Assembly: GCA_026545765.1 (NCBI GenBank)
Contig: CM048839.1
Coordinates: forward strand, 22,568,566 to 22,632,565
Reading direction: 5' to 3'
From: Plantago major
Taxonomy: Eukaryota; Streptophyta; Magnoliopsida; Lamiales; Plantaginaceae
Length of the DNA stretch: 64,000 nucleotides
Under the pieces are notes generated by a model. The model ran no database searches and was not told the origin of the DNA. It worked only from the letters and a program-made list of their open reading frames with translations. Shown one piece after another: positions 45,733 to 56,748 of the stretch. The position numbers were made by a program, and so were the translations under genes. The stretch's first letter is position 1. Each line of letters starts with the position of its first letter.

Positions 45733-48576
45733 CTATAAGCAGCGCGCGAAGAAAGTTTGTCCCACATAACCACCGGTCATTGCCCTCCTAACATTTGATT
45801 CAAACAGTTTTGGGTTGTCTCTCAACACTGCTGCAGCATCATGGTTGAGTGGATCCTCATGATTGGGTTCCTGCATTTACAGGAGAAAATTGAGATAAAG
45901 GAAAATAAACCAAAAAAGAAAACGAAACAAGCCATAGAATGAGTTGAAAAAAACTATATAATTTATTAGGAAAAGCGAAGGAAATACCGTGAAAAGGTGA
46001 TACAGCCCATAAATTATAGTGTTTATATTTAGCACGGGCTTCCAGTCTTCCCGGAGAATGTTTAGGCAGACATTGCCTTCCAAGTCAATATTGGGATGGT
46101 AGACCTGTAACAATTTTGAGTAAGTTTTACAATTCAGCCTATTACGTACCTTCATAAATTAATGGATCTTCCACCATACATCATAATTATGGAGCTAGTT
46201 ACCTTAGTCTTGCATTTAACTTTTGGTGCTTCGTGAGGGTAGATTGGAGAGATCTGGAAAGAGAAGACAAAAGTCCCACCACTGGACAACGATACTGCTA
46301 TTAGCATACTGAACAAAATCTATCACGCCTGAATTGGCTAATTACCTGATTATTATAGCATAGAAATAATTACTCACAGATAATATCCATCATCAGGGCG
46401 GATGGTAACTTCAAAGTTCATGAGGTCATCCTTGCCGTTTGGGAATGCGATACTGCAGGTTTTTGGCAGGTTCAGTTCACTAATATCTACACCACATAAC
46501 AGGGGAAATGAAGATAATGTTAGAAGGGAAATGGAATAAAAAACTGATGGCCAAGATAGTTGGCTTGTGAAGAAATTGGGGCATATTAAGAGATCAAATG
46601 CTGAAGATTTCCTAACTAGGACATGTACTCCCCAAGCAGAATGGAGAAGTGACAGCATCGATTCTGAGATTCCAGAAACCATAAAGAACTATTGCGAGCA
46701 AAAACCTCAGTACGACAGCATGTTGGATGCCTGATATACTGTTCTAAGAATAATACTATGTTCAGCATGATAGTATGATAATATATATTATGGATAGCAG
46801 TGAAACTATCCTGTTAGCTGGCAACCTGGCGTGTTTTATTTACTATATATGGTTTAATAGAGCAAACGGAATGGACAAATATGCTTAGAGTGTCAAATAT
46901 AATGTGATCACTAAGATTGATCGCATCAAGCTATACTCAGGCATCTTTAGCATCTTGGTTTGTGGTAACATAACAGTAAGAGAGACCCATGAAATTCCAC
47001 ACATTTTACCCAGTCGTTCTGGTTAACGGTATTATCTTCTTACTAAACAAGAATTTACGGATTACAACCATGCAAATCATGTGTGTAATACATTAAATAC
47101 AATATTCTACAGTGATGAAGTAGATATGGATGAATCTAATTACATACCAACATGTCATGCACTTTAAATATCAATTTAATTGGAAGATTCATAGGCAAAG
47201 ATAAGTAAGGAAAAAGTGTAATGCAGGCATCATGATCTTTGATCACAATAAATACTATTAGACGACATGAGAAACAGCATCAGTAATCATTCCTATATCA
47301 AAACTTCATGGCTTGTCTGTAATTCATAACCCCACTGTTACATAGAAAAAACAATAATGAAATTTAAGAACCTTTGAGGACAATACTGTGTTCTCCACAT
47401 AATGTATTGTACGCAGGACGGTTGTGACGACAAGGTAATAGGAAACATGTTATATTATATACAGCAACTCAAGTAGTGCTTGTATAATTTTTTAAAGATG
47501 TGTACTTGTCAGTGCAACTAGGCTGAACATTCACTCGAGGTGTCACAAGCTGTTCTTGAGAAACTTTAATTGCAAAGCACACACTTACAGTGACTTGCAC
47601 ATTCTTGAGATGCCAGAGGACAATGAAAGAATCATCATCACGCCTAAATCAAATTTAGTTTCAGCAAGAAGTCCATTTATTATTAGTACTATCAATCACC
47701 AAGACCGACGACAAAAAAGGACCCAGTACCCACAACCTCCCATCGCTGATAACCACCAACACCACCAACCCATCTGCCAAAAATCCTGGAGGACCTGGAC
47801 CACCATAATCCTCTCCTCCCTGAATGTCCTGAACTTCACCATCTCCTGCCCACAGCTAATCCTTATAGCCCCACTACCTCAATACTCACATGTCACAACA
47901 ACCACATGTCTCGTCCTCATTGCTACGCGTAAACTTCTTCACCTTCAAGGCTTCACCTTCAAGGCTTCACCTTCTTCACCTTCAAGGCTTCACCCTCAAA
48001 CCACACATTTGATATATGCAGGACACTCAAATGCCTCATGTCAGTCAACCCGATTCACCCAACCAGAGAAACTGTTTAATGAAAAGGTACCAAACCTCTC
48101 CGGCATGGGCAATGGAAAAAACGGATAGAGAGTAATGCTAGATGACCACATAAGCACACAGAGCAGGGAATTTAAGTTCTCTTGAACAAATTTTTAACTG
48201 TAAATCACTGAACACGACGAAGAAAATAGAAAACCATGTAAATTTTAGGAGGAAGCCAGAGCAGAGAAGTTGCCAATAACTTCACTTAAATGCCTGGTAG
48301 TATAAATTGATAAAGCCGCATACACATGATAGTTTTCACCTATTAAGAACCCACACCAGCTATATTAAAGAGTTCAAGCCTCTATAAAGCAATGGTAATG
48401 ACAAAACAAATCTCATTTTAAGATGTGAATTGAGATTCTAAACATTCATATTAGTCAGAAATGAAACCTTTGTGAAGGCGTAACTCCCCAGCACTTTGCT
48501 TCTTTCCTGGAGGCTTCCCGTTGGCATTCTCAGCAGCCTCTCTCTGCTTTTCTTTTACTTTGAACAACTTAATCAT
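45733..48576 (-). CDS. RCE1: NEDD8/RUB-conjugating enzyme E2 (UBC12-like)
   Basis: This E2 accepts NEDD8/RUB from the AXR1-ECR1 E1 and passes it to cullins, activating CRL ubiquitin ligases. Five coding exons: 48468-48576, 46378-46486, 46203-46281, 45988-46104 and 45733-45870. All join in phase to give 183 residues, the normal family length. The N-terminus [20 protein letters not shown] is the UBC12-specific E1-docking tail, followed by [20 protein letters not shown]. The catalytic Cys is in [20 protein letters not shown] (about residue 112), with VYHPNIDLE before it. The end is [19 protein letters not shown]. The first coding intron is long (48467-46487, 1.98 kb) and holds a decayed PEX11A fragment. 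No lesion was seen. Confidence 0.95.
47600..48130 (-). pseudogene. decayed PEX11A fragment in the RCE1 intron
   Basis: This matches the 3' half of PEX11A (27430-27900) in the same orientation. Shared features in order: GACAATGAAAGAATCATCATC, TTTCAGCAAGAARTCCA, ATTAGTACTA/ATGAGTACTA, CCTCCC then AACCCATC.GCCAAA.TCCTG, CTCCCT then CACCATCTCCTGCCCACA (PEX11A: CTCCACCTGCTCACCACA). It includes the region after the stop codon, so it derives from genomic DNA rather than only coding sequence. The reading frame is destroyed by indels and an internal CTTCACCTTCAAGG triplication (47930-47990). It lies antisense to nothing: it shares the minus strand with its host gene. Confidence 0.75.
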
Positions 48577-49380
48577 GATGACTGCGATGAGATACAAGGA
48601 ATACAGTTACAGGACAGCTTCGAAATGTATGAAATTGACATAGAAAGATACTCTACACATAAGCAGAAGATGCAAAGCACTGAAAGTTCACAAACATATG
48701 AAGCAGTTTGCTGAGCAAGAGCTGTCAATCATCAAGGACATATCCTAATCTACTAATTCTTCACTAGGATCCTAACGATTTCGTCATTCACACAGTATAT
48801 TCCAGCTTGACAATTATTCATTACAAGGGTACAGAAGCTCGTTTATAACCTAGGCCATCAATTAAAGCAGTAAGATCACACTATAACAATTAACAGCTCA
48901 TGAGCAAAATAACAATACAAGTACTAGATTCCCAGCTAAATCCTAAGTCCCAAGTTCGTAACCCTAACAAACAAAAAACCAGACACATAAAACCTCATAA
49001 ATCACTCCTCACATCACAGAATACCAAATTCAAGCACAGACACCCCGATTACACAAAAATATGTAAACGACGTAACTTTAAAACACCTTCCGTGCAAAAG
49101 GTATCAGATGATAAGCAAATTATCAAGCGAAAGATCTGCCCTTTGGCAAATAGCCCTAAATGAACGAATCCAAAAATAGGGCGAAACAAAATCAGACAAT
49201 TCGACGAAATCGAACCTGTTAGGTGAGAAACGTAGAAGGATCAGGGTGTACTTGATTGGAAGGATTCGGAGCAAACCTCTCTCTCTTATCAAAACCGATT
49301 GAGAAAGAGAGGAGAGAGAGGGGGATGAAGACAGAGAGAATCTGATAAAGGACGCTGAAAGCGAATCTGCTTTTTGTAAA
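48577..49380 (-). promoter_or_regulatory. 5' UTR, leader intron and promoter of RCE1
   Basis: A CT-rich leader (minus strand, about 49217-49380: CTCTCTCTCCTCTCTTTCTC) ends at a possible donor CTAACAG|GTTCGATTTC near 49217. The stretch to the ATG would then be a leader intron of about 0.6 kb. This is an inference from base composition and splice consensus. Confidence 0.4.
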
Positions 49381-52300
49381 GTCTTTTCTTTTGGTTTCTC
49401 TCTATTATTATTGGATATAAACCGATTTACGCAAGCCATTATCGTATCATTATCAAAAACATAATCATAGTAATTCTTATCGATGTTATTAATCAAAATT
49501 ATTATATTCTCAATACTAGTTTATGACCCGTCGATACTCGATGGACATGGTGAAATAATTAATTATATACGACTTCACAATTATTAGAATAAAATTTCAG
49601 TCTGCAACATCTAAAGTCAGTGTGTCCTCTTCAGTCTGCAAACATCTAAAATGATAAAGCCACATCGGCAATTGGTAGTATTAAGTAATTAGACTCAGAA
49701 GACCTCTTCAAATCTACAATTTTAAATAGGTCAGGTTCTATCCGATGCTAACGCCAAGACAAGATGTCGATAAAAAATCATTGTGTCCAGGTTAAGGTTG
49801 GGTATATCACACCTGCAAAACATGACCCCAATTATGTTAGTGAAATAATAAACTTTTATAGGGGTGTGGAGGGGGTGTGGGGGGTCCTGCACCCGCACAA
49901 AAAAAAATAAAGTCTACAGAAACATGTGAAAAGTTATGTTAGTGGAATAATAATAATTCTCTTTTCAGTGAATAATAAATTTATTTTTACAGGTAAGGCG
50001 TGGTCCTACCCGGACGGGTTTGTTACGCCTGACATGATTAGTTATGTTATGCACTTTTGTATTTAATTTTGATTTTTTCATTTTTCTAAACTCGGAATCC
50101 ACCCATACCCGTTAACATTTAACGTGTATGGGTCGGAAACTCGTTTTGATATTTATCGGGTTCCAACCCGTCGGTTTAAACTGGTTTGGATCAGATGGAA
50201 CAATTTTTTATTTAAAGTAAATTCCAATTTATTAGAAACATCACCCATCTTGTTTATAATGTCCATATTTAAGCACTCAACAATATCACCAGAATATTAG
50301 TGACATATCATATTTATTGATCTCTTCAACTATGTATTTGATCGGTGCAGGACCATCTTAGGTATGAATTAAAAGTCCTATGCGATCGCATTACTCAAAA
50401 AGTCTAATCATCATTCCTTAATTAAAATCATGATAACATATGAAACCTTAGTTACGATCCTATCATTATTCATTAATGAGCAGTTAATTGTATTGAGTAA
50501 CTTTTGGGGGGGAAACTTCCAATTCATTCACAGCGTAATAGTTTTTGCTCATTCTTTCCGCACTTAAGCACTTGTTATGTTCACCATACATTTTCGACAT
50601 AACATGTCCATTAATCCCGTTGAACATGTTAAAATTATATGGGTAGCTAGGTATTACACACACCCAAAATTTGCGCTAAATCTTTACAAAAATCATTATG
50701 TCCCATTCATGCAAGAGACCTGACATAAAATAAATAAATTGATCGGGAAGCAGATCATACTGCATTTAGAACCTTGGAACAATGTTGGCCCGTAATTGTT
50801 TTTGTAACCTCCCTACCTTGAACTCGTTCAGTAAAATTTATGGTTGAGTATGGTCCGAGAGAGTAGAGTATGGGTCTAGACCATTTAGACTTCTAAAATG
50901 GCGGTCATGAGCCGAATATCGTTCACGCACAATTGTGTGAAATCATTGTGACGAAGACAATGTTGTTGTAAATAAATGTGGAATAATATCTCAGTCACAA
51001 TCCATTTCAAATTATAGTAGAATAACAACACCATCTTATCTCAAAATTTCAATTTTCAATTTGATATGAAATTTAAGTTTTGTTTCAATTCTTTTGAATT
51101 TATATAAATTTCTGTGAATAATTCCATCCATACTTAGTCTCATTTATCACAAATAACCTGGTTAAATGCGGTCATTATTCATAGAATAAGGGAAAATTAC
51201 AGATATCTCCCTGCAATTGGCCCACTCATCCCTTGCCCCGCTACTATATTCAAAGTACTACATATACATCCAATTTTTATACATTAAATTTTTTGTAATT
51301 ACAAATAATCTCAAAAGTAAACGGAGTTTGATGACATGGCCTACCATTTTTACTGATGTGGATGAGAGAATTTGAAGTATCCGAGAAAATGCCATCCATA
51401 TTATTATTATTTTTACTTTGATTAATTGTTTCTTTTCTTTTCTCTTTTCTTTCTTCCTCCTTTATGGATTTATTGCAACCCAAGTCCCTAGTCTTGATCT
51501 GATTCTCAAGAGCTCACCCACGACTTTCCTGAAAAAGGCTCAAATAAGTCCCTAAACTTTTATTTCGAACTCTAACATCAATCAAACTCCACCAAGACTA
51601 AAGTATTCAATTTAATGTTATAGATCTCCAAGAAAATAGAATTTGGAGCGTTAACAGCTCAGGCAAGGAGCTATTAGAGCTCCAAGTTGAAGCTGTCAAC
51701 AACTATGGCATGAAGCTGTCCAGCTCCAATTCAGAGTTGTCAACAGCTCCAAGTAGCTTCAAGTCGAGCAACTCTGATTTGGAGCATTAATAACAACGTC
51801 GACATGAAAATGCGTAGCTCCGATTGGGAGCTATTAGAGCTCTAAGTCAGAAAAATCGAGTTCAGGTTTGAACTTGTCCAGATTCAGGTCATTTTAGAGT
51901 TATGAAAATTCACAATATTTTGGGTCGATTTGGTTTCATTAACTGTCATCCGGATTTGAATCTTGAAATACACCAATATTGAAATTTACATCACGTTACT
52001 AACGTTTTATGATAAGTACATAGTTTAGATTGACTCTCAATCTTCTAATACTCCTCAAACTCGTGTTAGCCTTATGAGAATTATATTCGCACTTGTACGA
52101 ATTTAATTCGGATAATTTTGGATCGGATGATTCGGGTGACCTCGAATTTGGATGATTTATCGGATCTCCGGTCAATGTTTAGATGGTTGACCATCGTATT
52201 TTCGCGTCAAATTCGGATTTCAGGATGGGTCAATTTTACCGAACTAAATATTGCTCCATATTAAAAAAAAGAAATATAGGTTTTGAAGATAAGTTTAATT

Positions 52301-52773
52301 ATAAAGTAGTTATATGTTACTCAATATGATTTAAGTGCATTAACTAAATAGTCCGAGTTAGAGTTATAAGTGTTTTCATAATTTTAATTGGAAAATGCTA
52401 TTTAGCTAGGATGATCCATTTTTGTTTACGCTTTACGTGCAAAAACAAAATAAATATATGAAAGATTTTTTTGAACAATTAATAATTATATTTTTGAAAA
52501 TAAATGTACTTGAAGTGAAAGTTCAAATCTATAATATCTTTTTATTAAGTGGAATAGTTGAATTAATGTCTTTTATTTATTTCTTATTCGTAATGAATCA
52601 AAATCAATTTTATTGGTCAAAATTAAATTAACAACTACCTTTGGTTGGTTTCGATTTAAGATAGTAATAGAAGATCATACTACAAATACTTGTATATGAT
52701 AAATGATTAAATGTTATGGATGGTATCCATTTTCAAAAAAATAAGTAGGAGTATACTACTTAGTCTGCACTCT
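49381..52773. other. intergenic region without recognised genes
   Basis: AT-rich. About 51650-51860 has internal repetition of GAGCTATTAGAGCTC-like words (51667, 51827). 49860-50200 has CCCGCAC / ACCCATACCCG-type motifs like those at about 11925-11990, which suggests small dispersed repeats. No coding sequence was recognised. Confidence 0.45.
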
Positions 52774-52776
52774 TTC

Positions 52777-53808
52777 CACTACAAAAATGCATGAGACGGA
52801 TAGATCCGTCGATAAATTATCCGTCGCCCTGACCGGCGACGGATCGGGCGACGGATAAAAATCCGCCCCTGAGCTGTGACGGATAAAAATCCGTCGTCCA
52901 ATTCTGACAGATTGACGACGGATTGACCTTTTTAAAAAAAAAAAATGATTATGGGGCGACGGATAGATCTATCCGTCCCCCATTTTTTTTTAAAAAATAA
53001 AATCAGATATCTAATTTTTATATTCAGATTATCCGGATTAATGCAGTGGTGGCGGTGGTGCGGTGGGTGTGGTGCGGTGGTGGTGGGAGGTGGTGGTGGT
53101 GGAAGGTGGTGGTGGTGGTGGTGGGTGGTGGTGGTGGAGGAGATGGTGGTGGTGGCGGTGGTGGTGGTGGGAGTAGAGAGGTGGTGGTGGTGGAGATGGT
53201 GGTGGAGGAGGATGGTGGAGGAAAGGAGGTGGTGGAGGAGATGGTGGTGGTGGAGGATGGTGGTGGTGGCAGGGTGGTGGTGGTGGGAGGAGAGAGGTGG
53301 TGGTGGTGGTGGAGGAAAGGAGGTGGTGGAGGAGATGATGGTGGTGGTGGAGGATGGTGGTGGTGGGAGGAGAAAGGTGGTGGTGGTGGGAGGAGAAAGG
53401 TGGTGGAGGAGATGGTGGTGGTGGAGGATGGTGGTGGTGGGAGGAGATGGTGGTGGTGGAGGATGGTGGTGGTGGGAGGAGAAAGGTGGTGGTGGGAGGA
53501 GGAGGAGAGGAGAAGTAGTGGAGAAAAGGAGGTGGAGGAGATATATTATATTTTTTAGGTTTTTAGGCGGATAGATCTAGATCTATCCGTCGCTAATTTT
53601 TTTTTTTCCGTTTGTAGCGACGGATAAATCTATCCGTCGCTAAAATTTTTTTTTTTTTTAAATTTTGGTCAACTGTCAGACGGATAATTTTATCCGTCTA
53701 CTGAGCTTGACAACCTTTATCCGTCAAATGACGGATAGAATCCGTCGCCCAGTAGCGATCCGTCGAGCTGGTGATTTTCCGTCCCGTTACGGATGGATTC
53801 TTGTAGTG
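52777..53808. mobile_element. non-autonomous CACTA element 1
   Basis: Starts CACTACAAAAATGCATGAGA and ends CCATCCGTAACGG-type inverted sequence closing in TTCTTGTAGTG. A 3-bp duplication TTC flanks it (52774-52776, 53809-53811). Length 1032 bp. Both subterminal regions hold many inverted copies of GACGGATA/TATCCGTC, the binding-site-like repeats typical of CACTA elements. No transposase; the middle is a GGT/GGA array. Confidence 0.92.
53042..53545 (+). repeat. GGT/GGA-rich array inside CACTA element 1
   Basis: About 500 bp of almost pure purine-plus-T repeats of GGTGGTGGT and GGAGGA units, in higher-order blocks containing GGTGGTGGTGGGAGGAGA. All C residues are nearly absent on this strand. 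Long open frames (Val/Gly/Trp-only) over it are artefacts. It has strong G-quadruplex potential. Confidence 0.93.
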
Positions 53809-53811
53809 TTC

Positions 53812-54620
53812 CAACATGAATTTCTTAATTACAATTTGGATGAATTTCAATTTGAATTTATAGAAACAATCCCATGCATAACAATTAATGAAGAAAAATG
53901 GAAAAATTCATTTTTGGTACTCTAGTGTGAGACATCTCCAGTTTTGATCTTCAAAGTGGTGGCGTCCAATTAAGGTACTAATTATCGATAACTATTTACA
54001 ATTAAGGTACTAACTTCATTTAGGAGTTGGGCTGCGCTATTCGCGCGCATGTGAATATTAGACACCAAAATATATACATGAAAAATTGGTCGTTTTAAAG
54101 ATACCGTTGACTTCAATCCACTCACACGCGTCACATTCTTTTTTTGTCGGTTTCTTTTTCATAGGTTCCTTCATCAATTTTGTCTCAATCGACCATCTAT
54201 TCCTTTTTTGTTCTTATTTATTTTTCATAATGGTATTTTTTTTTAAATCAGTAATTTGTTATTTATTTATTTTTTGGACAAATGGTTTATTAAAATCATA
54301 AAATATAAAAAATGAACTAATGACATGTTTGTTTTGCGCATAAATTGATTAAGCTTATAAGGTGGTCAACAAAAATTCAAGTTTTTAGACTTGAATGTAA
54401 TTATTTACTATCTAATTATGGCTTGGATGGGATGATCTTAACTAAGCTCTATTCTCTTCATCTGAACTGAACATAACTAAACTGAACTGAACTAAATTGA
54501 ACTGAATTTATTTGTAGTATAAAAAACAACTAAACAGAATTGAATGAATCTGAACTAAAATTAATGAGTTTCTAGATAAAAAGAACAGAGCCTAACATGG
54601 GGTATATGTAATGAGCAAGT
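53812..54620. other. spacer between CACTA 1 and a MITE
   Basis: AT-rich; 54460-54560 has GAACTGAACT / CTGAACTAAA pentamer-type tracts. No gene was seen. Confidence 0.45.
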
Positions 54621-54849
54621 CTCATGAGAGACGGTCTTGATAATTTATCTAGAGACGGACTTATGTTGTCAATAAAATCATTTAATGTATGTTATTAATC
54701 AAAATATCTATGTTATCAACATTGATGTTTTTTCATATTCCAAAAGAAATGATTTCCTTACCAACATAAGCATTTTAATTAATAACATGGTCTAAAAATA
54801 TAGGCCGTCTCTAAATAAATTATCTAGACACCGCCTCTCATGAGAATTT
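54621..54849. mobile_element. MITE with GTCTCATGAGAGACGG-type ends
   Basis: The left end, TCTCATGAGAGACGGTCTTG followed by ATAATTTATCTAGAGACGG, is inverted at the right end as CCGTCTCTAAATAAATTATC followed by TAGACACCGCCTCTCATGAG. About 230 bp, AT-rich, non-coding. Relatives lie at about 56600-56745 and, weakly, 30310-30440. Confidence 0.8.
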
Positions 54850-55275
54850 GTGATATGTAATAGACCCTTGTTAATTTAGTTTATTTTGTTCTATCCAATT
54901 TCATTGTATGGAAATATAATAGAGTCTTGTTAATTTATTTTATTTTGCTCTATTCAATTTCATTGTATCACATTTGACATTGTGCAAATTCGAAAGAATT
55001 GATCAAATTTCGTGGTATCTTTTGCAATCCAAAATATTCCAAATTAGGTTACTAATATCTAATTACTAATTAAGTGACAGTAATGGCAATATCATAAGAA
55101 TGGAAATGTTTTTACTGCCACGAATTTAACACATCAATATTAGTTTTGAAATCCACCAATCACAATCAAGGCATTGGACATGCAGGATCAAATATGGACC
55201 AATCAGAGAATGATAAATTGCCAAATAATTAAATGATGTGGATAGCTTAAAATTGCTCAAAAACTTTTTTGCTTA
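54850..55275. other. spacer
   Basis: AT-rich with a short duplication (TCTTGTTAATTTA with TTTTATTTTGCTCTATTCAA-like words at 54867 and 54925). No gene was seen. Confidence 0.45.
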
Positions 55276-55278
55276 ATG

Positions 55279-56593
55279 CACTACAAAAAACTGGCAGTTT
55301 AGGGACGGATAAACAACCAGCGATTCGTCCCTAATCCGTTAGGGACGGATTAGGGACGCCCGTCCTTAAAACGGGCGTCTCTAACCGTTTAGGGACGGAT
55401 AATATATCCGTCCCTAACTAGGGACGGATAATGGTCAAACACCATTAGGGACGGATAAAATCCGTCTCTAATGGCTGTGACCATTAGGGACGGATTTATC
55501 CGTCCCTAAATATGTATTTTTTTTAAAAAAAAAAATTGCAGAATTTTATACGTCGAGAATTTTTATACGGATATACAATAAATCGATAATTTTATTTGTC
55601 GACAATGATACAATAAATCGATAATTTTATACGAATCAACAATAAATCGACAACGTCAATACACGAATATACAATAAATCAACAACGACAATACACGAAT
55701 AAATCGACAACGTCAATACAATATTCAATAATACAAATACAATATTCTGTTAATTATACAAAATTAACAAGACAAAATACAAAAAAAATATAAATAACGT
55801 GTGATTTTGGACGGAGGGAGGCGGTGGTGGATCTGGTCGGATGGTGGTGGTGGTGGTGGTGGTGGTGGGAGGCGGTGGACAGTGTAGTGATGGTGATGGG
55901 AGGGCAGTGTGGATGGTGGTGGTGGGAGGCGGTGATGGTGGTGGTGGACAGTGGGTGGATGGTGGTGGATCTGGTGGTGGTGCATCACGCCTCTCGCCTG
56001 AAAACAACCTCGTCATTCTCCTCCACGTTCGCCCTATCTCCGTCCTCTACCGCCTCTGTTATAATTCAATAGAAATGGTGGTGGTGGTGGAAGGGTGGTG
56101 GTGGCGGGGAGGTGGATGGTGGTGGTGGTGGCAGGGAGGTGGATGGTGGTGGGGTGGATGGTGGTGGTGGCAGGGAGGTGGTGGTGGTGGTGGCAGGGAG
56201 GTGGATGGTGGATGGTGGTGGGAGGTGAAATGGAGATGGTGGGAGGAGGAAGAAATGGAGATGGTGGGAGGAGGAAGGAGGGTTAAATTAGGGTTTCGGA
56301 CGATTTAGGGACGGATAGCTATCCGTCCCTAAAAAATGATTTTTTTTTTTTTTTTGTTCAGTCAACTGTTTTAGGGACGGATAAAAAATCCGTCCCTAAA
56401 ACAGGGACGGATTATTCAATCCGTCCCTAAGTAAGGACAGATTAGGGACGGATTATTCAATCCGTCCCTAAGTAAGGACGGATTAGGGACGGATAGGCCT
56501 ATCCGTCCCTAAAAGTGCCGATTCGTCCCTAAATTAGGGACGGATTATATCCGTCCCTAATTTCCGTCCCTAAAACAGAACTTTCTTGTAGTG
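55279..56593. mobile_element. non-autonomous CACTA element 2
   Basis: Starts CACTACAAAAAACTGGCAGT and ends AACTTTCTTGTAGTG, flanked by ATG on both sides (55276-55278, 56594-56596). Length 1315 bp. Subterminal regions are packed with TTAGGGACGGAT / ATCCGTCCCTAA inverted motifs. This motif set differs from that of elements 1 and 3 (GCGACGGAT), so it is another family. No transposase; the middle is GGT-rich. 55540-55700 holds AT-rich short repeats (AATAAATCGACAA). Confidence 0.92.
55810..56278 (+). repeat. GGT/GGA-rich array inside CACTA element 2
   Basis: Two G-rich blocks (55810-55985 and 56075-56278) of GGTGGT/GGATGGTGGTGG units separated by a normal-complexity segment (about 55985-56075: GCCTCTCGCCTGAAAACAAC...). 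Frames over it are artefacts. Confidence 0.92.
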
Positions 56594-56599
56594 ATGTAT

Positions 56600-56748
56600 T
56601 ATATAGATTAGTGTTTTTTTGCATATTACAACAAGACTTATTTAGTTAACAACATAGACATTTTGATTAATAATATGAATGATTTTATTGATAACATATA
56701 CTGTCTCTAGATAAGTTATTTAGAGACCGTCTCCTATGAGACTTTGTA
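56600..56748. mobile_element. partial MITE copy of the 54.6-kb family
   Basis: Shares TTAACAACATAGACATTTTG, TTGATAACATA and the end GAGACCGTCTCCTATGAGAC with the MITE at 54621-54849, in inverted arrangement. The left end is missing, cut near CACTA element 2. Confidence 0.6.

Noticed and set aside
49104-49496. A 130-codon minus-strand frame
   Set aside because: It overlaps the CT-rich leader of RCE1/UBC12; the frame is low-complexity Ser/Leu/Arg and has no family match.
52945-53574. Long frames made of Val, Gly, Trp and Glu
   Set aside because: They are translations of a GGT/GGA repeat array inside a CACTA element, not a glycine-rich protein gene.
55750-56308. Pro/His-rich minus-strand and Val/Gly-rich plus-strand frames
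   Set aside because: These are artefacts of the GGT-rich array of CACTA element 2.
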